From Caulobacteraceae bacterium (lineage in GTDB: Bacteria; Pseudomonadota; Alphaproteobacteria; Caulobacterales; Caulobacteraceae), in NCBI GenBank assembly GCA_003136615.1, contig PLFA01000153.1:2662-10995 (forward strand): DNA of 8,334 nucleotides, given 5' to 3'. Every line of letters starts with the position of its first letter. Within the stretch, counting starts at the first letter, position 1. Below, piece by piece: positions 1 through 5,736 of the stretch. The notes under the pieces are model-generated. The model was given only the letters and a program-made list of their open reading frames with translations. It did not search any database and was not told where the DNA came from. Made by a program: the position numbers and the translations under genes.

Positions 1-1062
1 TCGATCCTGATCTTCGCGCTGGGACAGTGGGCGCAGGCGGTGAAGTTCAATCTGGAGCCGCCCCTGGTGGCCCTCGTCGTCGGCTTGATCCTCGCCAATC
101 TGAATGTCTTGCCCCGCGCCCTTGATGACGGGTTCCGCGTGGAGTTCTACATCAAGCTGGGCGTTGTGCTTCTGGGCGCCACCCTCCCCTTCACCCTGAT
201 CCTGTGGGCGGGCCCGGTGGCCCTGCTCCAGGCGGGCGTGATCTCGTTGGTCACCTTCGGGGTGATCTTCGCCGTCGCCCGCGCGCTGGGCGTCGAGCCC
301 CGGTTCGCCGCGACCCTCGGCGCCGGGGGCGCCGTTTGCGGCGTTTCGGCGGCCATCGCCATCGCCGCGGCCGTGGGGGCGCGAAAGCAGGACGCCGCGG
401 CGGTGGTCTCCATCGTCGTGCTCTGGGCCATCGTGATGATCTTCGTACTGCCCTTCGCGGCGGCGGGCCTCCATCTGGCTTCGGGGGTCGGGGGCGCCTG
501 GATCGGCTCCTCGGAATTCGCTGACGCCGCCGGCCTCGCCGCCGCCCAGGCCTACGGCGCGATCGCGGCCAAGGCGCAGGGCGCGCTTCCCGCCGTGGCC
601 GATCAGTCCGTGGCCGCCTTCACCCTGATGAAGGTGGTCGGCCGCGATATCTGGGTAGGGGTCTGGGCCATCGTGCTCTCGATTATCGCCGCCAGCCGCT
701 GGGAGAGCACGGGAATTGAGAACGAGGCGAGCGTGGGGGAAGTCTGGCGCCGGTTTCCCAAGTTCGTGATCGGCTTTCTGATTGCCTCCATCGCCATCAC
801 CCTGATTGCTCAGAGCCTCGGCCACGCCGCCTTTGCGAAGACCGCCGACCCCGGCCTGGTGGCGCCCATCAAGGCCCTGCGCACCTGGGCCTTCGCCTTC
901 GGATTCCTGAGCATCGGACTCACCACCCGCCTGGCCGATTTCGCCAAGGTGGGCCCAAAGCCGGTGATCGCCTTCACCGCTGGGGTCGTGGTGAACGTGA
1001 TCCTGGGTCTCGTGCTCTCGACCCTGGTGTTCGGGGCCTATTGGTCGAAGCTCGGCCAATGA
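1..1062 (+). CDS. YeiH/UPF0324-family putative sulfate exporter (5' end missing)
   Basis: This is an inner-membrane transporter of the YeiH/UPF0324 family, whose members are annotated as putative sulfate or sulfite exporters; transport has been shown directly for few of them. The reading frame is open from the first base (SILIFALGQW...), so the gene starts upstream of the window and the GTG at 40 is probably internal. About 353 residues are visible, with roughly ten hydrophobic segments. Family marks are KLGVVLLGA (near 151-180), the motif CGVSAAIAIAAAVGARKQD (near 337-393), and a polar insert SSEFADAAGLAA followed by FTLMKVVGRDIWVG (near 508-657). That insert is typical of the longer subfamily, which is bigger than E. 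coli YeiH. The C-terminal half has four further likely membrane helices and ends in a hydrophobic segment plus a short tail. The stop codon overlaps the start of the next small gene (ATGA), so the two are probably co-translated. Family assignment is confident; substrate is not. Confidence 0.88.
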   Translation, partial: SILIFALGQWAQAVKFNLEPPLVALVVGLILANLNVLPRALDDGFRVEFYIKLGVVLLGATLPFTLILWAGPVALLQAGVISLVTFGVIFAVARALGVEPRFAATLGAGGAVCGVSAAIAIAAAVGARKQDAAAVVSIVVLWAIVMIFVLPFAAAGLHLASGVGGAWIGSSEFADAAGLAAAQAYGAIAAKAQGALPAVADQSVAAFTLMKVVGRDIWVGVWAIVLSIIAASRWESTGIENEASVGEVWRRFPKFVIGFLIASIAITLIAQSLGHAAFAKTADPGLVAPIKALRTWAFAFGFLSIGLTTRLADFAKVGPKPVIAFTAGVVVNVILGLVLSTLVFGAYWSKLGQ

Positions 1063-1253
1063 CCGCCGGCGCCACCTGCGCAACCTGCCGCCATTTCGAG
1101 GATCGCCCGGCGGAGATCGAGCGGGGCCTCCCGGGGCTGGCCGTGCTCAGTTCAGCCCATGGCGCGGGACGGGCCAGCGATGGGCTGTGTGTGAGACACG
1201 ACCGCTATCTGAGGTCGAGCGCGGCGTGCGAGGGGTGGGCGGCGCGGACGTGA
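1059..1253 (+). CDS. Small four-cysteine protein, function unknown (64 aa)
   Basis: This encodes a 64-residue protein that I cannot assign to a named family. It begins with CATCRHF (C7, C10) and ends with GLCVRHDRY...CEGW (C44, C57). Four cysteines plus nearby His residues (H12, H47) suggest a small metal-binding, probably zinc-ribbon-like, fold; that is inference from the pattern only. There is no signal peptide and no membrane segment, so it should be cytoplasmic. The ATG at 1059 overlaps the transporter stop codon in an ATGA arrangement, which favours this start over the in-frame TTG at 1041 and suggests translational coupling. It would then be made in proportion to the transporter. The coding call rests on the overlap, the ordered cysteine pattern and the lack of a competing frame. 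Confidence 0.68.
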   Translation: MTAGATCATCRHFEDRPAEIERGLPGLAVLSSAHGAGRASDGLCVRHDRYLRSSAACEGWAART

Positions 1254-1409
1254 CGATACGTGCTACATATGCGCGCAGCTAATGCGTTGTATTTGCAGCG
1301 CTGATGCTTCCAGAATTGCTAATATGGGGGCCAAGTTTTTCGCGTTTGCGCGGCGGTCCGCAGCCTGATTGGGGTAAGTCCGTGGGTGGCTTTACGCAAA
1401 AAGCTGCCC

Positions 1410-1414
1410 GGAGG
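1410..1414 (+). promoter_or_regulatory. Ribosome binding site deciding the start of the binding protein
   Basis: GGAGG lies 7 bases before the GTG at 1422. That GTG gives a signal peptide of normal length with the twin arginine at residues 15-16. A second in-frame GTG at 1386 has a weaker GGGGTAAG 7 bases upstream and would add 12 residues, including two rare TTA leucine codons, before the same signal. I therefore prefer 1422. Confidence 0.6.
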
Positions 1415-1421
1415 CTTATGC

Positions 1422-2450
1422 GTGCGGCGACGTCATTTTGATAACCATGGCTTGTTGGCTGATCGCCGGGCGGTTCTGCTTGGCGGCGGGGCGGCGGCGA
1501 TCGGCGGCCTCGTGGCGCTGACGGCCTGCGCGCCGCGCGCGGCCAAGACCCCGGCGGCTGAGGCCCTTCGGGTCGCCATTGTCGGCAAGGGCGAGGCGGA
1601 CAATCAGCTCCTCTTGAAGGCTGCGGGCGTGAAGACGGATTTCCCCGTCGCCTATTCCCATTTCGAATCCGGCCATCTGGTGATCCAGGCCATGGACGCC
1701 CACGCCTTGGACTATGGCGGCATGAGCGAAATTCCCCCCATCTTCGCTCTGGGGGCGGGAACACCGAGTTTCCGACAGATCGCTGTCGCCCACGGGGATG
1801 TGAACAATCAGGTGGTGCTGGTTCCCAAGGGGTCGCCTATTCACGATCTGGGCGGCCTGAAGGGCAAGCGCGTGGGCTATGTGCGGGCGACCACCTCGCA
1901 GTATTTTCTGCTTCGCATGCTGCAATCGGTAGGGCTGGACTGGGGCGACATCACCCCCGTGGCCATGAGCGTCGCCGACGCAGAGGCGGCCTTCTCCACA
2001 GGCGCCCTGGACGCCTGGGCCATCTATGGCTTTCCCATTGAGCGGGCGCTGGCCACGGAGGGCGCGCGCATTCTCAAGACCGCGCTGGGGTTCCTGTCCG
2101 GCAATTATATTGTCTCGGCCAGCGTGGACGCCTTGGCGGACCCTGAGAAATCCAAGGAGATCGGGCGTTTTCTCATCGCCACCCGGGCGGGATATGCCTG
2201 GGCGGCGGCCCACCAGGCGCAGTGGGCGCAGGAGGTGGCAAAGCAGATCGGGGTGCCGCTTCCTTACGTTCAGGATGAATTCCGCCGAAAAAGCGCTAGC
2301 TACACGCTCCTCCCGGTGACCGAGGCGGCCATCGTCTCCCAGCAGAATGTGGCCGACGCTTTCGCCCAGCAGAAACTGATCCCCGCGGCCGTCAATGTGC
2401 GCCCGCTTTGGGACGACCGCTTCAATTCCCTCATCGAAGAGAAGGCCTGA
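1422..2450 (+). CDS. SsuA/NMT1-type ABC transporter substrate-binding lipoprotein
   Basis: This is a periplasmic solute-binding protein of the SsuA/TauA/NMT1 (THI5-like) fold, the group that binds sulfonates, sulfate esters, nitrate or thiamine precursors. From the GTG at 1422 it has 342 residues. The N terminus carries DRRAVLL (twin Arg at 15-16), a hydrophobic run, and the lipobox L33-T-A-C36, so it is probably a Tat-exported lipoprotein anchored in a membrane. The mature part shows the family order: a first strand LRVAIVGKG, then GHLVIQAMDAHALDYGGMSEIPPIFALGAG, then VLVPKGSPIHDLGGLKGKRVGY (hinge region), and DAWAIYGFPIERAL. It starts the four-gene unit, and the next gene begins 4 bases after its stop. 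No ABC ATPase or permease gene accompanies it, which is unusual for the family. The fold is secure; the ligand is inferred only from relatives and neighbours. A longer start at 1386 is possible. Confidence 0.86.
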   Translation: MRRRHFDNHGLLADRRAVLLGGGAAAIGGLVALTACAPRAAKTPAAEALRVAIVGKGEADNQLLLKAAGVKTDFPVAYSHFESGHLVIQAMDAHALDYGGMSEIPPIFALGAGTPSFRQIAVAHGDVNNQVVLVPKGSPIHDLGGLKGKRVGYVRATTSQYFLLRMLQSVGLDWGDITPVAMSVADAEAAFSTGALDAWAIYGFPIERALATEGARILKTALGFLSGNYIVSASVDALADPEKSKEIGRFLIATRAGYAWAAAHQAQWAQEVAKQIGVPLPYVQDEFRRKSASYTLLPVTEAAIVSQQNVADAFAQQKLIPAAVNVRPLWDDRFNSLIEEKA

Positions 2451-2454
2451 CGCC

Positions 2455-3633
2455 ATGTCCGCAGCCATCGCCCTCGCCCGCCGCGCCCCCGCCACGCCCA
2501 TTGCGCAAGGGCGGCTAGACGCCTTGACCGCAGCCATCGCCGTGACGGCGGAGGCCTATGATCGGAGCGCGGAATTTCCCCGCGCCAATTTCGACATTCT
2601 GGCCCGGGAAGGCCTCATCGGCCTCACCGTCTCGCCGGAGCTCGGCGGCGGCGGGGCGGGTTTTGGCGAGGCCCTGCGGGTGATCGGCGCGGTGGCCAGG
2701 GGCGAGCCCTCCACAGCCCTGATCCTTTTCATGACTTATGGTTATCACCTGCAGCCCACCCGGGCTCAGTCCTGGCCAGCCCATATCTATCAGCGCCTGG
2801 CCCGCGAAGCCGTGGCGGGCGGCGGTCTGATCGGGGGCTTGCGGGTCGAGCCGGAGTTGGGCACGCCCGTGCGCGGCGGCATGCCCAAGACCATCGCGCG
2901 TCGTACAAAGGACGGTTGGGCGATCACCGGGAGCAAGATCTATTCCACCGGCTCCACGGGGCTGAACTGGTTCGCCGTCTGGGCCCGGACTGACGAGGCC
3001 GAACCGCGTGTCGGCAGCTTTCTTGTGGCTGCGGGCAGCCCCGGCGTGACCATCGATCCCGTTTGGGATCACCTCGGCATGCGGGCCTCGGTGAGCCATG
3101 AGGTGGTGTTTGAGAACACGCCCACGCCGCTCGATCACGCGGTGGATATCCGCCCGCCGGCCGCCTGGGCGCCGAAACCGGGGGACAGCTCGCTCGCCCT
3201 TTGGAACGCCCTGGCCATCTCGACGATCTATGACGGCGTCGCCCGGGCGGCGCGGGACTGGCTGTTGCAGTATCTTAAAGACCGCACGCCCTCGAACCTC
3301 GGCGCGTCGCTCGCCACCCTGCCGCGCGTTCAGGAGAAGTTCGGGGAGATCGAAGCCCTGCTCCAGGTCAACCGCACCCTGATCGATCAGGCGGTCGCCC
3401 GCGCCGACGCCGGCGACAGCCCGACGCCCGTGGAGTTGAACAACATCAAATATGTCGCGACCGCCAATGCCATTCGGTCGGTGGAGATCGGGCTGGAGCT
3501 CACCGGCAATCCGGGCCTCAGCCGCAAGAACCCGCTGGAGCGCCACTATCGCGATGTGCTGTGCAGCCGCATCCACTCGCCGCAGACCGACACCATTCTG
3601 GTGGCGGGGGGCCGCGCGGCCTTTGGGCTGTAG
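2455..3633 (+). CDS. Acyl-CoA-dehydrogenase-fold flavoenzyme, possibly a DszC/SfnB-like monooxygenase
   Basis: This is a 392-residue soluble flavoenzyme of the acyl-CoA dehydrogenase superfamily. The three domains are visible: an N-terminal helical part (about 20-125, with LAREGLIGLTVSPELGGGG at 49-67), the middle beta part (about 126-235, with ITGSKIYSTGSTGLNWF and LGMRAS), and the C-terminal four-helix bundle (about 245-392, with RHYRDVLCSRIHSPQTD at 363-379). In medium-chain acyl-CoA dehydrogenases the base is the Glu of a Y-E-G-T motif after this last helix. Here the matching stretch reads IHSPQTD, with no Glu. That, and the YSTGS motif, resemble the flavin monooxygenase branch (DszC, SfnB) that attacks sulfur compounds with reduced flavin. 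Some true dehydrogenases keep their base elsewhere, so dehydrogenase activity is not excluded. The ATG at 2455 follows the binding-protein stop by 4 bases and has AGAGAAGG upstream. A flavin reductase would be needed for monooxygenase activity; none is in the window. Confidence 0.85.
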   Translation: MSAAIALARRAPATPIAQGRLDALTAAIAVTAEAYDRSAEFPRANFDILAREGLIGLTVSPELGGGGAGFGEALRVIGAVARGEPSTALILFMTYGYHLQPTRAQSWPAHIYQRLAREAVAGGGLIGGLRVEPELGTPVRGGMPKTIARRTKDGWAITGSKIYSTGSTGLNWFAVWARTDEAEPRVGSFLVAAGSPGVTIDPVWDHLGMRASVSHEVVFENTPTPLDHAVDIRPPAAWAPKPGDSSLALWNALAISTIYDGVARAARDWLLQYLKDRTPSNLGASLATLPRVQEKFGEIEALLQVNRTLIDQAVARADAGDSPTPVELNNIKYVATANAIRSVEIGLELTGNPGLSRKNPLERHYRDVLCSRIHSPQTDTILVAGGRAAFGL

Positions 3634-3639
3634 CACCCC

Positions 3640-4590
3640 ATGTCCCTGGTCATCGCCAGCCAGATGGAGGAGGGGTTTGACGCCGATCTGCGCGCGCACG
3701 CCAGCCGCCCCACGGTGATCAAGCCCTCGGAGGCGGAGCCCTGGGCGGCGGCGGATGACGCGGACATTCTGCTCGTTCGCCCGACGCCGGCCTGGCGCGG
3801 TAACCGTGAGGCGCCTCGGCCGAGCGCCTGGCCCGGCAAACTCCAGTGGGTCTATAGCGCTTCGGCCGGTGTGGATTTTTATCCCCCCTGGCTGTTGGAC
3901 GCGCCGCTGGTGACCTGCGGCCGGGGCGTCGCATCGGACGAGATCGCCGACTATGTGATCGCCGCCATCTATCTCAAGGCCAAGGATCTGGAGCGGGTAC
4001 GCGCCAAGTCACTGGCCGAATGGAAAGAGGCGCCGCTCGGCCGCGTCAGCGGAACGACGGTGGGAATTTTGGGGCTGGGGGCCATCGGCCTTGCTGTCGC
4101 CAGGCGCGCCCTCGCGCTGGGCTGCCGGGTCACCGCGGCGCGTCGACGGCGACACCTGCCAAGTCCGGTGAAAGGCGTGGAGCTTCTGGATGACGTTGGG
4201 GCGGTCGTCGCCTCCGCCGATCACCTGCTGCTCGCCCTCCCCTCCACCGACGCCACGCGCGGTATGGTCGATGCGCGCCTTCTGGAAAGGGCGAAGCCCA
4301 CGGCGCATCTGATCAATGTCGGTCGCGGCGCCGTCTTGGACCAATCGGCCCTTCTCGCGGCGCTGGATGCGGGCCAGCTTGGTTTCGCCACCCTGGATGT
4401 CACCGAGCCCGAGCCTCTGCCGGCCGATCATCCGCTCTGGAGCCATCCCCAGGTGCGCCTCACGCCGCATATCTCGTCCAACTACACCCAGGTGCGCGGG
4501 GCCCTTTTCAACAAGGTGACCTCCGACCTCGACCGCTTTCTGCGCGGCGAGGCGCCCAGCGATATTGTCGATCCCGTCGCCGGCTACTGA
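3640..4590 (+). CDS. D-2-hydroxyacid dehydrogenase, probably NADP-dependent
   Basis: This is a cytoplasmic D-isomer-specific 2-hydroxyacid dehydrogenase of 316 residues, the usual length for the GhrA/GhrB-like group. It would interconvert a 2-keto acid and a D-2-hydroxy acid. The nucleotide-binding motif GLGAIG is at 145-150. The catalytic set is complete: R229 in NVGRG, E258 in DVTEPEPLP, and H277 in TPHISS. The substrate-side loop YSASAGVDF (72-80) and GRGVASDEIADYV (94-106) are also as expected. After the second strand of the Rossmann domain the sequence is TAARRRRH, with arginines where NAD-specific enzymes usually have an Asp. This suggests NADP(H) preference and hence a reductive role (inference). 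The ATG lies 6 bases after the flavoenzyme stop. The substrate is not evident; glyoxylate, hydroxypyruvate or another small keto acid derived from this pathway are all possible. Confidence 0.92.
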   Translation: MSLVIASQMEEGFDADLRAHASRPTVIKPSEAEPWAAADDADILLVRPTPAWRGNREAPRPSAWPGKLQWVYSASAGVDFYPPWLLDAPLVTCGRGVASDEIADYVIAAIYLKAKDLERVRAKSLAEWKEAPLGRVSGTTVGILGLGAIGLAVARRALALGCRVTAARRRRHLPSPVKGVELLDDVGAVVASADHLLLALPSTDATRGMVDARLLERAKPTAHLINVGRGAVLDQSALLAALDAGQLGFATLDVTEPEPLPADHPLWSHPQVRLTPHISSNYTQVRGALFNKVTSDLDRFLRGEAPSDIVDPVAGY

Positions 4591-4613
4591 CCAGAGAAAG
4601 AAGGAACACCGTC

Positions 4614-5393
4614 GTGAACGAAATCGTCCGCCCCGCCGCCTTCAAGCTTCGCGCCGAAGAGCCCCGCGCCACCTTGGAAGAGGAGCGTCTACACCGCAAA
4701 CGGCGCCTGGCCGCCTCCTACCGGATCTTCGCCGACAAGGGCTATGACCTCAGCCTCGCCGGCCACATCACCGCCCGCGACCCGGAATTTCACGACCGGT
4801 TCTGGGTGGCGCCCATCGGACCGTGGTTTGGTCACATCCGCGTGCGCGACCTGGTGCAGGTCGATCATGACGGGAATATTTTGAGCGGCGATGGGCCGAT
4901 CAATCAGGCGGGTTTCGCCATCCATTCGGCGATCCACAAGGCGCGCCCGGATGTGGTCGCCGCGGCCCATTCCCACTCCATCTATGGCAAGGCCTGGTCG
5001 GCTCTGGGACGCCTGCTGGATCCGATCACCCAGGACAGCTGCTTCTTTTATGAGAACCATGTGCTGTTCGAGGATTTCAGCGGCATCGTCCTGGATACCT
5101 CGGAGGGTGAGCGGATAGCGGCGGCCCTGGGCGACAAGCGCGCCGCCATTCTGCAGAACCACGGCATCCTGACCGTGGGCCGCAGTGTGGAAAGCGCGGT
5201 GGCGAGCTATGTCTCGTTCGAGAATGCCTGCCAGACCCAGCTCCTGGCCGAGGCGGCGGGGACGATCAAGCCGATCAGCCACGAGATCGCCCGTCATACC
5301 GCCGGTCAGGCCCGCGGGGACGATCCCGGCGCCTTTGGCTTTCGCCCCCTGTGGGAACGCGTCCTGCGCGAGCAGCCCGACTTTTTGGAATAG
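4614..5393 (+). CDS. Class II aldolase/adducin-family protein
   Basis: This is a 259-residue zinc enzyme of the class II aldolase/adducin N-terminal family, which includes sugar-phosphate aldolases, epimerases, decarboxylases and dehydratases. Zinc ligands are visible as H119 and H121 in AHSHSIYG and H183 in LQNHGILTVG; their spacing (62 residues from H121 to H183) matches fuculose-phosphate aldolase (H94 to H155). The motifs DLSLAGHITARDPE (45-58) and NQAGFAIHSAIHKARPDV (97-114) are typical. The Glu that acts as catalytic base in fuculose-phosphate aldolase is not seen in the equivalent stretch, which reads NQAGF as in many adducin-like members. The reaction may therefore differ from a sugar-phosphate aldol cleavage. 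The GTG at 4614 has AAGGA about 8 bases upstream; the gap to the preceding stop is 23 bases. It is the last gene of the unit and a terminator-like hairpin follows directly. The family is sure, the reaction is not. Confidence 0.9.
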   Translation: MNEIVRPAAFKLRAEEPRATLEEERLHRKRRLAASYRIFADKGYDLSLAGHITARDPEFHDRFWVAPIGPWFGHIRVRDLVQVDHDGNILSGDGPINQAGFAIHSAIHKARPDVVAAAHSHSIYGKAWSALGRLLDPITQDSCFFYENHVLFEDFSGIVLDTSEGERIAAALGDKRAAILQNHGILTVGRSVESAVASYVSFENACQTQLLAEAAGTIKPISHEIARHTAGQARGDDPGAFGFRPLWERVLREQPDFLE

Positions 5394-5414
5394 CGGGGGG
5401 CCCGCCTTTTCTTT
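5393..5414 (+). terminator. Compact hairpin plus T-rich tract after the four-gene unit
   Basis: GCGGG (5393-5397) and CCCGC (5401-5405) form a 5-bp GC stem with a GGG loop, starting on the last base of the aldolase stop codon. TTTTCTTT (5407-5414) follows after one C. This is the shape of a small intrinsic terminator closing the 1422-5393 unit. The stem is short and the T run is interrupted, so efficiency is uncertain. Confidence 0.5.
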
Positions 5415-5457
5415 CGTCATCCCGCAAAGGCGCGCACCGACCTATGCGGGACCCAGG
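5414..5457 (+). repeat. Palindromic intergenic repeat, unit 1
   Basis: This 44-base unit begins TCGTCATCCCGCA (5414-5426) and ends ATGCGGGACCCAGG (5444-5457), with a 17-base variable core. CCCGCA and TGCGGG within it can pair to form a local hairpin. The opening and closing sequences resemble the TCGTCATCCCG...CGGGACCCA palindromes scattered between genes in many Alphaproteobacteria (recalled, not searched). A second copy lies inverted at 5508-5549. Confidence 0.7.
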
Positions 5458-5507
5458 TGACCGGAACGCACACCTGGGTTCGCGAACCTTGACGTCGCGC
5501 CCAGCCC

Positions 5508-5549
5508 CCTGGGTCCCGCATCTCCGCGTTACTGCGTGCGGGATGACGA
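5508..5549 (-). repeat. Palindromic intergenic repeat, unit 2 (inverted)
   Basis: Read on the - strand, this 42-base unit has the same first 13 bases and the same last 14 bases as unit 1, with an unrelated 15-base core. The two units face each other across a 50-base spacer, so the 5414-5549 region can pair as one long imperfect cruciform or as two separate hairpins. A third option exists: ACCCAGGTG (5451-5459) pairs perfectly with CACCTGGGT (5471-5479) in the spacer. Confidence 0.7.
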
Positions 5550-5599
5550 GATATTTTTGACCGACACATAGTTGAGCGCGCGAAATCAGTTATATGTCG

Positions 5600-5622
5600 A
5601 TCAGTCAAATATTCACACTGAT
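5600..5622. promoter_or_regulatory. LysR-type-like dyad upstream of the receptor
   Basis: ATCAGT (5600-5605) and ACTGAT (5617-5622) are perfect inverted repeats separated by 11 bases. The inner bases give the T-N11-A layout typical of LysR-type regulator sites. A further ATCAGT lies at 5585-5590. Six-base arms can arise by chance in a region this size, so this is only a candidate operator. CysB and Cbl, which control sulfur genes, are LysR-type, but nothing here names the regulator. Confidence 0.3.
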
Positions 5623-5638
5623 AGTAATTATTACTGTC
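5620..5638. promoter_or_regulatory. 19-base palindrome, possible operator (Fur-box-like)
   Basis: GATAGTAATTATTACTGTC is symmetrical about 5629, with 8 of 9 base pairs matched. It agrees with the classical 19-base Fur box GATAATGATAATCATTATC at 13 positions. It lies about 100 bases before the receptor start and overlaps the candidate -35. TonB-dependent receptors are often Fur-controlled, but the AT-rich setting makes partial matches easier by chance, and alphaproteobacterial iron regulators may use other sites. Confidence 0.35.
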
Positions 5639-5655
5639 GCTGATATATTCATAAT
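5628..5655 (+). promoter_or_regulatory. Weak sigma-70-like promoter candidate for the receptor
   Basis: CATAAT (5650-5655) matches the -10 consensus at 5 of 6 bases. TTATTA (5628-5633), 16 bases upstream, is a poor -35 (3 of 6). It would start transcription near 5662 and leave a leader of about 75 bases. The -35 lies inside the 19-base palindrome, which would suit repression. This is the best pair I find in the gap, but it is weak. Confidence 0.22.
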
Positions 5656-5725
5656 TCAAAGCGCCCCCAGAATATCTGAATTGTAACGAGACAACCACTC
5701 GGTCCATTGGCGCCCATCAATATTT

Positions 5726-5730
5726 GGGGA
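5726..5730 (+). promoter_or_regulatory. Ribosome binding site deciding the receptor start
   Basis: GGGGA lies 6 bases before the ATG at 5737. The in-frame TTG at 5707 has no comparable site and would place ten extra residues, including a Trp, ahead of the signal peptide. The ATG at 5737 is therefore preferred. Confidence 0.55.
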
Positions 5731-5736
5731 TCTCAA

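Larger units (their letters stand above)
5394..5736. other. 343-base non-coding region between aldolase and receptor
   Basis: No convincing gene lies here. The left part holds the terminator-like hairpin and two inverted palindromic repeat units (to 5549). The right part, about 5550-5690, is much richer in A and T than any neighbouring coding sequence and contains two dyad-symmetric elements and a weak promoter candidate. The last 40 bases are a leader ending in the receptor ribosome binding site. The region separates the four-gene unit from the receptor and gives the receptor independent control. Confidence 0.75.

Noticed and set aside
1278..1323. Direct repeat GCTAAT at 1278-1283 and 1318-1323
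   Set aside because: Six bases repeated 40 bases apart is within chance expectation and has no symmetry or promoter relation.
1293..1325. Possible promoter TTGCAG ... TAATAT before the binding protein
   Set aside because: The spacing is 21 bases, too long for a sigma-70 promoter, and no better -35 fits TAATAT. A promoter is expected in 1254-1421 but I cannot place it.
1386..1421. Longer N terminus of the binding protein from GTG 1386
   Set aside because: It is possible, with GGGGTAAG upstream, but the GGAGG before GTG 1422 is stronger and the shorter form gives a more normal signal peptide.
1416..2537. 373-codon open frame on the - strand opposite the binding protein
   Set aside because: It is an antisense shadow of a GC-rich gene with clear family motifs on the + strand; its translation is low-complexity with many Arg, Gly and His.
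2515..3699. 394-codon open frame on the - strand opposite the flavoenzyme
   Set aside because: Same reason: it mirrors a convincing acyl-CoA-dehydrogenase-fold gene and shows no domain of its own.
5417..5707. 96-codon open frame on the - strand in the gap before the receptor
   Set aside because: It runs through both palindromic repeat units and the AT-rich control region, has no recognisable motif, and its codon use changes abruptly along its length.
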